In this document: positions 1 to 9,541 of the stretch, in pieces | Layout: each line of letters begins with the position of its first letter | Position numbering within the stretch: position 1 is the stretch's first letter | Source of the DNA: Caballeronia sp031450805 | Lineage (GTDB): Bacteria > Pseudomonadota > Gammaproteobacteria > Burkholderiales > Burkholderiaceae | DNA: 64,000 nucleotides | Direction of reading: 5' to 3' | NCBI RefSeq assembly: GCF_031450805.1 | Contig: NZ_JARTVY010000003.1 | Span: 1-64,000 of the forward strand | The notes under the pieces: generated by a model | The model's database searches: none | Seen by the model: the letters and a program-made list of their open reading frames with translations, nothing else | Told to the model about the DNA's origin: nothing | Made by a program: the position numbers and the translations under genes

Positions 1-1340
1 GTCACTTCGGCCATCGTCGTGCCCGCTTCGCTTGCCAGCAGCGCGCCGTCGCGCACCTTGCCGACCGAATCGGCGATCAGTTCCTTGATTTCCTTCGCCG
101 CCGTCGACGAACGCTGCGCGAGGCTGCGCACTTCGCTCGCGACGACCGCGAAGCCGCGGCCCTGCTCGCCCGCGCGCGCCGCTTCGACTGCCGCGTTGAG
201 CGCGAGAATGTTGGTCTGGAACGCGATGCCTTCGATGATGCCCGTGATATCAGCGATCTTGTCCGAGCTGTCGCTGATGCCGTTCATCGTGGTCACGACT
301 CGGCCGACGACATCGCTGCCCTTCTTCGCGATATTCGACGCGTTCGATGCAAGCGAACTCGCCTGCTGCGCGTTCTCCGCGTTCTGACGCACCGTCGACG
401 TGAGCTCTTCCATGCTCGCTGCGGTCTCCTGCAGCGAAGCGGCCTGCTCTTCGGTGCGCTGGCTCAGATCGGTATTGCCGGTCGCGAGCTCCTTCGCCGC
501 GCCGCCGACCGTGCCGCTGCTTTCGCGCACGCGGTTCACGATATTCGTCAGGCGCGAGTTCATCGTGGCGAGCGCGCGCAGCAGATCGCCGGTTTCGTCC
601 TTCGTATTCGCGACGATGCGGCTCGTCAGATCGCCGCGCGCCACCGTCTGCGCGATGCCGACGGCCTCGCTGATCGGCGCCGTGATCGAGCGCGTGACCA
701 AGAGCCCGCCGATGACCGCGAAAAGCGCTGCCACCACACACAGCGCAATGAGTACGTTGCGCTGCGCCTCATAGCTCGCCTCGTCGGCGCGCACGATTTC
801 CTCGCGGCGCGTCGCGGTGTAGGCCGCGTAGTCGTCGGTTGCTTTGACGAGTTGCGCCAGCAGCGGTCGGCAGTCATCGTCGAGCGCCGTCACGGCTTCA
901 TCGTGCTTGCCCGCGAGCGCGAGACCGGCAATCTTCGTCGCGACCGGGCCGTAGAGCGCTTCCACGCGCATCATCTCGGCGGCGAGGCTCTTCGCCTTCT
1001 CGCTCGTGTCGGTCGCGCTGGCAAGCATGTCGTTGAGTTGCTTGAGGCGCGCCTGCACGTCTTCGTGGGCGCGCGTGGCGGCGGCCTTTTCGAGTTCGAT
1101 ATCGGCGGGTTTCATAACCAGCACAAGATTGCGCGCGGCGATCGCGCGCCGGTCTACAGCCGTGCGGATCTGATTGGCGACGTCGGCGCGCGCATTGATT
1201 CCGTTCACGTAACTTTTGAATTCGCCCGTCGCGACGGACAGCGCGCGCACGGACATGCCTGCCACCAGCACGACCAGCACAGCCAGAAGGCCGAAGCCAG
1301 CGATCAACCGGTTCTTTATTGTGATGTTCTTAAATTTCAT
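1..1340 (-). CDS. Methyl-accepting chemotaxis protein (3' end off the window)
   Basis: Inner-membrane chemoreceptor that relays ligand binding to CheA/CheW. Translating from the ATG at 1340 gives MKFKNITIKNRL, a first membrane helix, a periplasmic four-helix-type sensor domain (roughly residues 30-185), a second membrane helix near residue 190, a HAMP region and the highly conserved cytoplasmic hairpin (NILALNAAVEAARAGEQGRG then SEVRSLAQRS). The reading frame stays open to base 1, so the C-terminal methylation helix and any CheR-docking pentapeptide lie outside. The next gene (1598-2734) runs in the same direction about 257 bases upstream. The ligand cannot be told from the sequence. Confidence 0.95.
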   Translation of the reverse strand, partial: MKFKNITIKNRLIAGFGLLAVLVVLVAGMSVRALSVATGEFKSYVNGINARADVANQIRTAVDRRAIAARNLVLVMKPADIELEKAAATRAHEDVQARLKQLNDMLASATDTSEKAKSLAAEMMRVEALYGPVATKIAGLALAGKHDEAVTALDDDCRPLLAQLVKATDDYAAYTATRREEIVRADEASYEAQRNVLIALCVVAALFAVIGGLLVTRSITAPISEAVGIAQTVARGDLTSRIVANTKDETGDLLRALATMNSRLTNIVNRVRESSGTVGGAAKELATGNTDLSQRTEEQAASLQETAASMEELTSTVRQNAENAQQASSLASNASNIAKKGSDVVGRVVTTMNGISDSSDKIADITGIIEGIAFQTNILALNAAVEAARAGEQGRGFAVVASEVRSLAQRSSTAAKEIKELIADSVGKVRDGALLASEAGTTMAEV

Positions 1341-1597
1341 TCTCGGGTTCTCTCGGAGTCCGTTCATGGGCCCGTACGGCGTCTTGTGCCCGCGCGGCGC
1401 GCCATACTGGCTCCGCCCGAGCGGAGATGCAAGCGCAAAATTGCGCGACGCTCTAGCGCTAATTACGGCTCGCGCTTTTAGTACTGAAGGGAAAGATGCA
1501 ATTGCACCTACTTGTTTACATCGACTGTTCTGCCTTGTGCGGGCTTACGGCCGCTGAACACGAGACGACGAAGGAGAATCGCTTTGTGGCGTGCGAC

Positions 1598-2734
1598 TCA
1601 CGCGAACGCTGTCCCTTCATCTTCTTGGCTGAATCGATACCCCCCGCCTGATCGTTTGGCTTCGTACATCGCAATATCCGCCCGCTGGACGAGTCGTTCA
1701 AGCGTCTCATCCGGCGCTTTGCGAGTTGCCACTCCGATACTCAGACCTATCGACGCAAATTCCAGTTCGATCGGACGCACAGCCGACAGCAGCCTCTCGC
1801 AGAGTTGATCAATCTGCTCCCGTTTGCCTAGTCCCGGCGCAATGACGACGAACTCGTCGCCTCCAACGCGCGCGAGCGTATCCCCGGATCTCGTCACTTG
1901 CCGGAGCGCTCCCGAAATCTGACGCAGCAGCGTGTCGCCGGTCGCGTGACCCAATGTGTCATTCACGGACTTGAATCCGTTAAGATCAATGAACAGTGCA
2001 GTAACCGGGCTCTTCGCGTACTTGCCCCAACGTTCTAACTCATTCAATTTGCGCTCAAAATCGCGGCGATTCGGCAGACCCGTCAGCGAGTCCCGGTACG
2101 CGGCACGGCTTATTCGCGCGTTTCCGCGCAGAAGGCCAGCGAACGCCTTCATCTGCATCGTCGTCGCGAATGCGAGAAGGGCGGCCACAGATAGAAGCAA
2201 TCCCACGAACGCGTAGCTAGTAAGCTTCACGCGGAAAGTTTCATCCTGCAAGGCGGCGATCCTTTTGTTTTCGCATTCCGCAGTGATCCCTGCGATTCGA
2301 AGACGTATGCGGTCCATCGCTGCTTTGCCCGAATTCGTCCTCACTACTCTCATTGCGCCAGGATGGTCTCCTTGCCTCTCCAGGGTGATCGTGAGATCGA
2401 GCTCGCCTAGCTTGTCTTTGAGATCCGCTTCGATCTGTGACAGCGCGGTGCGTTGCTGCGGCCGCTGGAGGGAAGTGGTCAAACTCTGCAGCGATGCTAA
2501 AGCCTGTCGTTTGCCGTTTTCGAACGGGTCTAGGTAGGCCTGATCACCGGTGAGCAGAAATCCCCGTTGACTGGTTTCGGCTCGCTCTAAACCGCTGGTC
2601 AATGCATTGCCGTCTCTCACTGCGGCCGCCGCGCGGTTTTGCATGCGCACATCCGCGACGACTGCGACTGCCTGAAATGCCGACGCAATTGCACACGCGA
2701 CCAACGCGGCAACGATAACCCCGTACATCATCAT
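1598..2734 (-). CDS. Diguanylate cyclase, CHASE3-type sensor plus GGDEF
   Basis: Makes c-di-GMP from two GTP. Two membrane helices (about residues 5-27 and 172-192) bracket a helical domain with the CHASE3-like pattern ETSQRGFLLTGD near residue 53. The GGDEF domain starts near residue 208 (SLTGLPNR) and has an intact GGDEF active site at 291-295. An RxxD product-inhibition site (RSGD, 282-285) sits exactly five residues before it, so the enzyme should be active and feedback-inhibited. Three ATG codons in a row begin the frame with no clear ribosome site, so the start is uncertain; a stop lies 13 codons upstream. No EAL domain is fused. The gene stands alone. Confidence 0.92.
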   Translation of the reverse strand: MMMYGVIVAALVACAIASAFQAVAVVADVRMQNRAAAAVRDGNALTSGLERAETSQRGFLLTGDQAYLDPFENGKRQALASLQSLTTSLQRPQQRTALSQIEADLKDKLGELDLTITLERQGDHPGAMRVVRTNSGKAAMDRIRLRIAGITAECENKRIAALQDETFRVKLTSYAFVGLLLSVAALLAFATTMQMKAFAGLLRGNARISRAAYRDSLTGLPNRRDFERKLNELERWGKYAKSPVTALFIDLNGFKSVNDTLGHATGDTLLRQISGALRQVTRSGDTLARVGGDEFVVIAPGLGKREQIDQLCERLLSAVRPIELEFASIGLSIGVATRKAPDETLERLVQRADIAMYEAKRSGGGYRFSQEDEGTAFA

Positions 2735-3510
2735 CGAACGACGTCGCTCAGCGGCGATCGCTTTTCCAATCAGTCATATTCTTCCCAAGACGTGAGGGGA
2801 AGCTCAATCGTGCATCCGCATCGCGATTCTAACTTTCTGGCTCGCGATATAAGCGACGAAAAGAGTCACTTTCACCGTCTTGTTCGTCGATAGATCAGTG
2901 TATCGGTAAATTTTATCGACGATCTTCCGAGTCACGCCTTTCATAACTAACGGACAGCAAGCGGAGACACTGTCGTTCATACGCGCGTGCTGTGCGTGCA
3001 TCCCGTCGCAGTGTGCGACTGTTGGCGCCCCGGGGACACCTCCGTGACTAGCAGGAGTGGACCCGCGTTCTTCCCGTTGCGCCGCGTTTCCAGCATTCAT
3101 GGCCGCTGACGCCGCAGTTGCGCCTGCCCAGGCGGTTCACTGGCCTGCCCGCATGCCGAAACTGCGCGCATGCCAAGAGCGAGCGGCAGTGGCTGACGTG
3201 GAGTGCAGGCAAGCGATGGGCGCATGAAATCACTCACGGAGTGCCGCAGTGAAAAGCGTGAACGCATGGGATATGTCAACGTGCAATCATGAAACTCGTC
3301 GATTCGGGACCTTTCAGGCCCCGGTAGCGTCGCGCGTTTTAAGTATCACCTTGCGGCATCCGATGCATGACCGCCGACGGCGTCGCGAGATATCGCGGCC
3401 GATGAATCGCAATGCATCCGGCAGCACGCGGCCATCTGCAGTAACTCGGTCATTGCTTCCGGCGGCCTCCGGACGGCCGAAACCGTCCGGCAGCGGCCGG
3501 CGCTTTGTTG
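2735..3510. other. Intergenic region, no supported gene
   Basis: About 780 bases between the cyclase start and the end of the formylglycine-generating enzyme gene. Open frames here overlap one another on both strands and none has a ribosome site or recognisable motif. The only structure noted is a GC-rich hairpin at 3469-3490. Confidence 0.5.
3469..3490 (-). terminator. GC-rich hairpin after the sulfatase operon
   Basis: Perfect 8-bp inverted repeat CCGGACGG / CCGTCCGG with a 6-base loop, about 20 bases past the stop of the last gene of the minus-strand operon. It has no T-run on the minus strand, so it is not a classic intrinsic terminator. Its position suggests transcript-end stabilisation or weak termination. 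Confidence 0.35.
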
Positions 3511-4635
3511 CTACCTCTGCGCCTGACGGGCCCATTCGCTTTGGTCCATGGCCAAGCGAAAGCCCAAGTGCGACATGCCGTTCATCGGATCTGTTCCGCG
3601 TCGCGCGCTGGTACGATAGCTCTGGCAGTAGGTCTCGCTGCAAAGGAACGAGCCACCGCGCGTAACCCGCTCGGGAGCATAAGGAACCGCCCCTGTTTCG
3701 GGATCATAGCTATCACGGGGTCCCCTTGGATCGCGAACAACTCTCGCGCTTGCGGCTTGGATACGGAACGCATCGGCCCGGTACCAGTCGCCGGTCCACT
3801 GCCATACGTTTCCGGCCATATCGTAAAGCCCGTACCCGTTCGGCGCGTATTTTCCGACAGCCGTTGTGCCGACTTGGACCTTCTCATTGCTGTCGCTCGC
3901 CGCAGTAACCGGAAAAGGTCGCGCGCCGTCATCCCAGGTGTTGGCCATCTTCTTGCCGTCGGGAGAGAATTCAGCTCCCCATGCGAAATCGGCCTGCTCA
4001 AGACCACCACGTGCCGCATACTCCCACTCTGCTTCAGTCGGGAGTCGCTTGTGCGCCCACTTTGCATAAGATTGGGCGTCTTCGAACGAAACCTGGACGA
4101 CCGGATGATCCTCCCTCCCGACAATAGAGCTGCCCGGGCCCGTCGGGTGCCGCCAATTTGCCCCGGGTACGAACTTCCACCAACGGGAATAGTCGTTGAG
4201 CGGCACTGGCGAGTCAGCGCCTTGGAAAACTAGCGCGCCGGGAACCAAGAGAGCGTCAGTTGGCCTTGGAGTACCGGGAGGCAGCTGTACTTTGAGATCT
4301 TCCCAGCGCGGCTTTCTTTCGGCAGTCGTCACATAGCCGGTGGCCGCGACGAAGCGCGCGAAATCAGCGTTTGTGACGTCGTATCGGTCAATCCAGTAGC
4401 CGCTCAGCTTCACCGCGTGCGCGGGCCCTTCATTAGGTTGCGCATGGCGATGATTGCTACCCATGATGAATTCGCCGCCTGAAATCCACACCATGTTCGA
4501 TGGGCCATTGGTGCCGTCGCCAACGGTCAGCGGCTTTGGAACGCTCGTCCACTGATAGGCGGCGAAGGACGTTGCAAGTGCCGCAAGAGTAATGGCGGTG
4601 CCGACAGTGAACCGACGAATTATCTTGGCGTTCAT
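3511..4635 (-). CDS. Formylglycine-generating enzyme (sulfatase-modifying factor)
   Basis: Oxidises the active-site cysteine of type I sulfatases to formylglycine. The 374-residue product has an N-terminal hydrophobic segment (residues 9-27) that should send or anchor it in the envelope, then an FGE-sulfatase domain (WISGGEFIMGS at 50, RLPTEAEWEYAARGG at 197, GLYDMAGNVWQW at 269). Both redox cysteines of true FGEs are present: C332 and C337 in GGSFLCSETYC, followed by the terminal LGFRLA. This separates it from the many FGE-like proteins that lack the pair. GGGAGGAGGG lies just upstream of the ATG. It lies 48 bases downstream of the arylsulfatase gene, its likely client. Confidence 0.93.
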   Translation of the reverse strand: MNAKIIRRFTVGTAITLAALATSFAAYQWTSVPKPLTVGDGTNGPSNMVWISGGEFIMGSNHRHAQPNEGPAHAVKLSGYWIDRYDVTNADFARFVAATGYVTTAERKPRWEDLKVQLPPGTPRPTDALLVPGALVFQGADSPVPLNDYSRWWKFVPGANWRHPTGPGSSIVGREDHPVVQVSFEDAQSYAKWAHKRLPTEAEWEYAARGGLEQADFAWGAEFSPDGKKMANTWDDGARPFPVTAASDSNEKVQVGTTAVGKYAPNGYGLYDMAGNVWQWTGDWYRADAFRIQAASARVVRDPRGPRDSYDPETGAVPYAPERVTRGGSFLCSETYCQSYRTSARRGTDPMNGMSHLGFRLAMDQSEWARQAQR

Positions 4636-4683
4636 AGCGCCCTCCTCCCGAGACCGGCCACAAGGGCCGGCGTGACTTAAAGG

Positions 4684-6384
4684 CTACTTGAGAGAGATTT
4701 GATGCCTTGGCGGGTACTTCTTCAAGACGTCGGCGTACCGTAGATATTCAGCTTGTAGCGGAACGCCCATCGGTATGTGGCGGATGCCGATCGTCTCATC
4801 TTCTTTTGGGTTCGTGTAGAGGTTGAACATGATGCTCGCCCAAGACTGCTGCATTGAGCCGCTGAAGCCCCCATTGAACCCTTGCTGCGTCAGTGAGTTC
4901 GCCTCTTGAGCCTTGAGCATGAACTTGAACTCGTCAACGCGCACGGCTGATATCTCGTCGTTCCAGAAGTACAGAACGCTTTTCCGGTTTGACACGCCGT
5001 TGTCTGCGAGGAGGAACGACGTCTGGTCGATGCCGTCGATGTACGTCTTAGCGGGAACGAGCTTGCTCACCGACGCGCCCGGTTGACCAGCCAGTGCAAG
5101 TGACGTATTGAAAACGTCGGCAAAGTCGAACAAGCCTTCGGAGCGACGCGCGGGGATCATGCCTTTCCAGTAGACGAAGAACGGGCTTCGAACACCGCCT
5201 TCCCACGTCGACCCCTTGGCCCCGCGGAACATCGTCTGGCCGTGCGGTGGCACTTCGGCTTCCGGGCCATTGTCGGAGGCGAAGAAGATGATGGTGTTGT
5301 CGAGTTGTCCGTTACTCTCCAACGTGGACACTAGCCGCTTGAACAGATCATTCACCTCAACCATGCAGTCGCCGTAGTTCGTATGCGATGCAGAGCGGCC
5401 ACGATAGAAGTCGTTCGGATAATTGTCAAAGTGGCAGGCGCGTGGCCCGTAGTAAAGGAAAAAAGGTTTCGTTGCGTCTTTTTGTCGGTTTAAGAAATCG
5501 ACGACATAGGCGGACCATTTCTGATCGAGGTCTTTGATGTTATCGGTAGTGATTTCGTAAAGGTTCTCGATCTGTCCACCGCGCACGGCATGCACATCGC
5601 TCTTGTTGAACGGCAGGTTGAGGATGTAGTTGTAGCGCTCTGGGCTGAGGGCCACCTCGGGATTGTAAGCAGGGTCGCGCCACTCCGTGTACATGTCCGA
5701 GACGGACAGAAAGCCGCGAAAATCGTCGAAGCCGACGTTTTGCGGTTGTGAGCCGGTGTTTTCGCCGATATGCCACTTGCCGACGGCCTGAGTGGTATAT
5801 CCCTGCTTCGACATGAGTTGCGCCAGGGATGTCAAGCCTTCCATCCCACCAGGCTGACCATACATCGGCGGCGACTGTATACCGTGGTGGGCCTGATTTT
5901 GGCCGGTCAGGACCGTCGCGCGCGTCGGCGAGCAGCTCGGCTGAGAGTAAGCAGAAGACAGGATAAGACTCTGATTGGCTAAACGGTCGATGTCGGGCGT
6001 GTCGTTGCCCATTGCGATGCCGCCGCCATTAAAGCCGAAATCACTGTACCCGACGTCGTCGAGCAGAAAGACGACGATGTTCGGGCGCTTCCCAGTGCGT
6101 TGCTGGAGCGTGCTCAACTTTTGCTGGGCCTGCTGTAGCTGGTCGGGATGACTGATGATCGGTTCCATATTGTCGGCGATCTTGGTCACCGGCGTGCTCA
6201 TATATTGATTCGGCTGGTTGTATCCTGGCCGGCCTTGAACACGTGTGGGCTCCGCTATTGTCTGTTGCGTTGGTGGCGGCTCCCCTCGGTGCACAGCGAC
6301 GTCGGGCTGTTGCGCGGTGGCGTGCTCAAGGATTGCTCCGGCTAAGGCGACAGCTATCAGCACTACTGCATGCGTGATCTTCAT
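4684..6384 (-). CDS. Type I arylsulfatase, secreted
   Basis: Hydrolyses sulfate esters using a formylglycine made from cysteine. A signal peptide (MKITHAVVLIAVALAGAILE) is followed by a Gln-rich linker and the sulfatase domain from about residue 100: NIVVFLLDDVGYSD carries the metal-binding DD (109-110), and SQPSCSPTRATVLTGQN carries the modification motif C-S-P-T-R with Cys151. A second metal-binding motif, FFASDNGPE, lies further on. AGGAG precedes the ATG. The gene directly upstream of an FGE gene makes the pair self-contained. The natural substrate is not evident. No permease or sulfate transporter gene is in the operon. Confidence 0.95.
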   Translation of the reverse strand: MKITHAVVLIAVALAGAILEHATAQQPDVAVHRGEPPPTQQTIAEPTRVQGRPGYNQPNQYMSTPVTKIADNMEPIISHPDQLQQAQQKLSTLQQRTGKRPNIVVFLLDDVGYSDFGFNGGGIAMGNDTPDIDRLANQSLILSSAYSQPSCSPTRATVLTGQNQAHHGIQSPPMYGQPGGMEGLTSLAQLMSKQGYTTQAVGKWHIGENTGSQPQNVGFDDFRGFLSVSDMYTEWRDPAYNPEVALSPERYNYILNLPFNKSDVHAVRGGQIENLYEITTDNIKDLDQKWSAYVVDFLNRQKDATKPFFLYYGPRACHFDNYPNDFYRGRSASHTNYGDCMVEVNDLFKRLVSTLESNGQLDNTIIFFASDNGPEAEVPPHGQTMFRGAKGSTWEGGVRSPFFVYWKGMIPARRSEGLFDFADVFNTSLALAGQPGASVSKLVPAKTYIDGIDQTSFLLADNGVSNRKSVLYFWNDEISAVRVDEFKFMLKAQEANSLTQQGFNGGFSGSMQQSWASIMFNLYTNPKEDETIGIRHIPMGVPLQAEYLRYADVLKKYPPRHQISLK

Positions 6385-6436
6385 GAACGCTGCTCCTTCA
6401 GTTTATGTAACGTTCGATATAGGAGGATGCTGGCGA

Positions 6437-6832
6437 CTACATGCTGTCGGCAGCGGTGACAGTTGACTCGGGCTGAGACGCGTGCCGATACACGCGCGCT
6501 CGCTCCCGCTCGGCAATCTGACGCTTCTTCGTTGTTGAGCGGCCAGGAGACGCAAATCCCATCACTGCCTGGAACTCGGTCGGTCTGTTCATCCGAAACC
6601 TCGTGAAAAAGTCGTCGCCGGGCAAGCCGTTGTGAAGCGCCATCAGGCACCCGTAGTCAAGGCTCTTGCAATCGCTTAGCAGTTGAGCGGCGTCTTGGAG
6701 TGTCCGGTACCGCTCCGTGAGCGACTGGCCCTTTACAAACAGCGCATGCAGGCGTTGATAGCTGACTAGCGTCTTCTGCTTGGCCGCGAGCTGGAGTAAT
6801 GCTGCGATTTCCTCAACCGTTCGTGTGTTCAT
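6437..6832 (-). CDS. Conserved small protein of unknown function (131 aa)
   Basis: I chose the ATG at 6832, which has GGAGG five bases upstream; a longer frame to 6868 would overlap the preceding gene. The product is soluble and helical with no signal peptide, the only member of this eight-gene operon that looks cytoplasmic. It carries a pattern I associate with an uncharacterised proteobacterial family: TLVSYQRLHALF, DYGCLMALHNGLPGDDFFTRF and a C-terminal RQIAERERARVYRHA. Its function is unknown; the position between a barrel gene and the sulfatase gene suggests co-transcription. Confidence 0.7.
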   Translation of the reverse strand: MNTRTVEEIAALLQLAAKQKTLVSYQRLHALFVKGQSLTERYRTLQDAAQLLSDCKSLDYGCLMALHNGLPGDDFFTRFRMNRPTEFQAVMGFASPGRSTTKKRQIAERERARVYRHASQPESTVTAADSM

Positions 6833-6858
6833 GCTTGCCTCCGATGACAGTGACATAC

Positions 6859-7998
6859 TCAGCGCCATGCGCTGCCCACTTGAACGTAGAACGCGTTTTG
6901 CCCTGGGCCATGCGCGACATCAATTCCCATGGAGATGCCGAGCTTGCGGGCAATGAGATAGCGAAAACCTGCACCGAAAGCAAACGCGGTGGGCGCATCG
7001 GAAAACGAATGAACGTTGCCGTAGGCCTTGCCTAGGCCACCGAATCCGAGGACCGACCAGCGTGGGGTGATGTTGTAGCGAAGCTCGACCTCGCCCGTGA
7101 GCTGGTTGCGGTCCTGATACTTGGCCTGGGAGATGCCGCGCAGATTGACGTATGGCTGAACGAAGAAGGGGATATCGCCTTGGGAGAAGCCTGTATCCGC
7201 GCGCAGCCCGAGCACCCACTTATCGGACACCGGCATCCAGTGATAACCCCGGGCCGTCTGCATTTCGAACGCGTCATCGCTGCCAAAACCTCCGCGCGCG
7301 AAATCCGCCTCGAACTCCGCATAGGTGCCTTTGCTCGGGAAGAAGATGTTGTCGCGAGTATCGTAGTCGACGACGACGCCCGCTTTGCCCACCTTCACGT
7401 CGCGCTCGTAATGATTGATGCCGCTGGGAATAACGGGCCCGAAGCGTGTTGTGGTGTCGAAAAAGGTGTATCGGGGTCCGATGTACCAAGGGGAGCCGCC
7501 AAGCTTGAAGAGGACCTGCTGGACCAGCGCGACGCCGCTGAGCTGGTAGGCATTGGCGTTGCCTTGTGGCCCATACCAGTTCAGATGCAGATTGACTCTG
7601 CCGAGCGCTCCGAAGTAACGGATGTGGTCGTCCATCCACGTATGAAAGTGCGCGACCCCCACGCCCCAGCTGTGCGTTCCGGTACCGAATGCGCCCACAC
7701 CTGTAATGTTGGGTGGACTTAGCTCTCTACCTTCGCTCGCAGGGTCTGAGTTGCCGTCTTCGTGCTTGGGCGCAGTGAAATACAGCAGGCCCAGTCCGAG
7801 CCCATACCCAATGGCAGGCTCAGTGATGATATTTGGAACAGGCAGCACGCCGCGATGACTAAGCAGGACGTCACTCATATCGAACTGCCCGTCCTCAGTG
7901 TCGCGCAGACGCGACGGCTCCTCTCGGGCGGCACGGGCAGCCGTTGCCGCAACCAAGAGGCAGTACAGCACCAACCATTGGATAGATGAGCGGACCAT
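6859..7998 (-). CDS. BamA/TamA-like outer-membrane beta-barrel protein
   Basis: The product has a signal peptide (MVRSSIQWLVLYCLL to ARA) and then almost only barrel sequence, with the two hallmarks of the Omp85 surface-antigen domain: VDYDTRDNIFFPSKGTYAE and a loop-6-like motif LRGISQAKYQDRNQL, followed by GEVELRYNI. There is no room for POTRA repeats between signal and barrel, so this is a short Omp85-like protein, not a BamA. The ATG at 7998 has GGGAG upstream and is preferred to a TTG at 8013 that would directly follow the previous stop. It could form a pore or insert or export a partner of the operon. Confidence 0.82.
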   Translation of the reverse strand: MVRSSIQWLVLYCLLVAATAARAAREEPSRLRDTEDGQFDMSDVLLSHRGVLPVPNIITEPAIGYGLGLGLLYFTAPKHEDGNSDPASEGRELSPPNITGVGAFGTGTHSWGVGVAHFHTWMDDHIRYFGALGRVNLHLNWYGPQGNANAYQLSGVALVQQVLFKLGGSPWYIGPRYTFFDTTTRFGPVIPSGINHYERDVKVGKAGVVVDYDTRDNIFFPSKGTYAEFEADFARGGFGSDDAFEMQTARGYHWMPVSDKWVLGLRADTGFSQGDIPFFVQPYVNLRGISQAKYQDRNQLTGEVELRYNITPRWSVLGFGGLGKAYGNVHSFSDAPTAFAFGAGFRYLIARKLGISMGIDVAHGPGQNAFYVQVGSAWR

Positions 7999-8013
7999 CC
8001 TTGCTCCCAGCAA

Positions 8014-8670
8014 TCAATGCGGTGGATCGACGACGACGTACTGAACCGTGGTTCCGACATACTGCGGTTGATACCAATTAAGCCCGCAGTGCTGATAGGT
8101 GACGCCTCCCACGACCACAGCGGTACAGCTCGGGGGCAGGCTCGCGACGGCTGTGCCCACGACGAGCGCAGTTGTCACGCCGACCGCTAAGCCGACTGCG
8201 ACCGGGTCTGCATACCAACCTCCCCAAAACGGCGGGGGTGGAGATGGTGGCGGTGGAGGTGGCGGCGGCGGGCCGGGCGGCCGCGGTCCTGGACCTGGAC
8301 CGGGCGGATGCGGACCCGGGCCCGGTGGCTGAGGCCCCGGACGTGGAACGGGATCGGGCGGAGGCCCGACATGCGGATGCGGACCCGGGCCTGGACCGAG
8401 CCCTGAAGGCGGCAAGGGATTCGGCGCAGGACCAGGTGGTCGGCCCCCGCCTGTTGGCACGTCAGCGCCGCCATGCGGTAGTTGTCCTCCATGGAAGGCC
8501 CCACCGCCTCCGTGCGAAGCGCCGTGGGCGAACTGTGCGCCACTGAAGGCACCATGGGGCATCGGATGGACGCTAGTGCGCGCCATGCCGCGAAACGCCA
8601 GCGCGGGAGGCGAGAACAGCACCACGACAGAAATTACGCCGGTGGTTAGCAGGCGTTGACGGCGCGTCAT
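8014..8670 (-). CDS. Secreted Pro/Gly-rich protein with conserved C-terminal motif
   Basis: A 218-residue protein with a signal peptide (to about residue 25, LAFRG), a His/Gly-rich stretch, a long low-complexity Pro/Gly/His segment (about residues 75-148) ending in a run of prolines, then a hydrophobic Val/Ala-rich segment (157-180) and a C-terminal module with two cysteines: SCTAVVVGGVTYQHCGLNWYQ then TTVQYVVVDPP. The start overlaps the end of the DUF2092 gene by four bases (ATGA), so translation is coupled. It probably spans or coats the periplasm; the Pro-rich part could act as a rigid tether. Function unknown. Confidence 0.75.
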   Translation of the reverse strand: MTRRQRLLTTGVISVVVLFSPPALAFRGMARTSVHPMPHGAFSGAQFAHGASHGGGGAFHGGQLPHGGADVPTGGGRPPGPAPNPLPPSGLGPGPGPHPHVGPPPDPVPRPGPQPPGPGPHPPGPGPGPRPPGPPPPPPPPPSPPPPFWGGWYADPVAVGLAVGVTTALVVGTAVASLPPSCTAVVVGGVTYQHCGLNWYQPQYVGTTVQYVVVDPPH

Positions 8671-9518
8671 TGCACCTCCTGCAAGGGCGAATCGGTGGCC
8701 GGCTTCAGTTCAATCGCGTGGGAGCTCGGTGAAGGACGATAGGCAAAGGTCGATGTTTTGAAGGCTGGATGAAGATCCCAGTGGTAGGTGACGGTATGAC
8801 GCGGGTGCGACGCTTGGGTGGTGTCAGTGATGACCATTCGACAGGGGAGCGGTCGCGCGCCTCGCTCAAGCCACAGCTCCCAATCGACGCCTCGCTGCTG
8901 GTAAGCGTAGTGGGCACACCAGCGTGCGTCGATTTTCTCGAGACCAAGGTCTTGAGCGGATGTGAGCACAAGCTCATCGACCTTGCCGTTGCCCCAGTAA
9001 AACAGATCGACCAGCGGCATCTCGATGTTGTAGACAGTCGCCAACTCGCGAACGAGGCCGTCAAGCGTTGGCGGCGCTGGATTGCGCGAATAGTAGCCTT
9101 CGCCTTCGTTGAAGATGACGAAGTCGCGCCCGTCGTAGGCGATGCCACGCGGCTTTCTGCTACCCATTACCTCGGCCCGTGCGCGGTTGGGGCGCTGCAC
9201 ATCGAGTACCGTCCGGTGCAGGTAGCTGGCATTCTGGCCGTTGTCGAGTACGACGTCGGTTGAGGTGTCCGCACGCACCTCGAACTTCGGAAGCGAGCGT
9301 AGGTAGTCGCCCATGTCCGTCAGCGCACCCATTGCACCCGGTTCTAAGTGGGCGTCCCCGTCGGGCTCGGGGGACGTAGTCGCGTTGGACACGTCACCGG
9401 CCGCGTCGGGAGCTGGAGTCTGGGCGGAAGCTGATGCGGCGGGGCGCTCAACCTCATGAGCACATCCCGCGACGAAAGTGGCAAGCAGGTAGACCAGCAA
9501 AACGATTCGAGTGCGCAT
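8667..9518 (-). CDS. DUF2092-family lipoprotein
   Basis: Predicted outer-membrane or periplasmic lipoprotein: the N-terminus MRTRIVLLVYLLATFVAGC has a good lipobox (VAGC). After a Ser/Ala/Pro linker comes a DUF2092-type domain (LRSLPKFEVRADTSTDVV, then LDVQRPNRARAEV, then FNEGEGYYSR). This fold resembles LolA/LolB-like lipid or lipoprotein carriers, which is family knowledge, not visible proof. The ATG at 9518 has GGAG upstream; a TTG at 9545 would extend it by nine residues with no benefit to the signal. Its 3' end overlaps the Pro-rich gene by four bases. Confidence 0.82.
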   Translation of the reverse strand: MRTRIVLLVYLLATFVAGCAHEVERPAASASAQTPAPDAAGDVSNATTSPEPDGDAHLEPGAMGALTDMGDYLRSLPKFEVRADTSTDVVLDNGQNASYLHRTVLDVQRPNRARAEVMGSRKPRGIAYDGRDFVIFNEGEGYYSRNPAPPTLDGLVRELATVYNIEMPLVDLFYWGNGKVDELVLTSAQDLGLEKIDARWCAHYAYQQRGVDWELWLERGARPLPCRMVITDTTQASHPRHTVTYHWDLHPAFKTSTFAYRPSPSSHAIELKPATDSPLQEVQ

Positions 9519-9541
9519 GGCATTGCTCCATGGGTCGCGCG

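Noticed and set aside
2804..2953. 46-codon minus-strand frame MKGVTRKIVDKIYRYTD
   Set aside because: Reads like protein in composition but lacks a ribosome site and any match.
8230..8460. Possible tandem repeat or CRISPR-like array
   Set aside because: Repetition comes from Pro/Gly codons in a coding gene; no constant repeat with spacers.
8099..8546. Gly/Asp-rich plus-strand frames over the Pro/Gly-rich gene
   Set aside because: Complement of Pro/Gly codons gives Gly-rich translations; no ribosome site.
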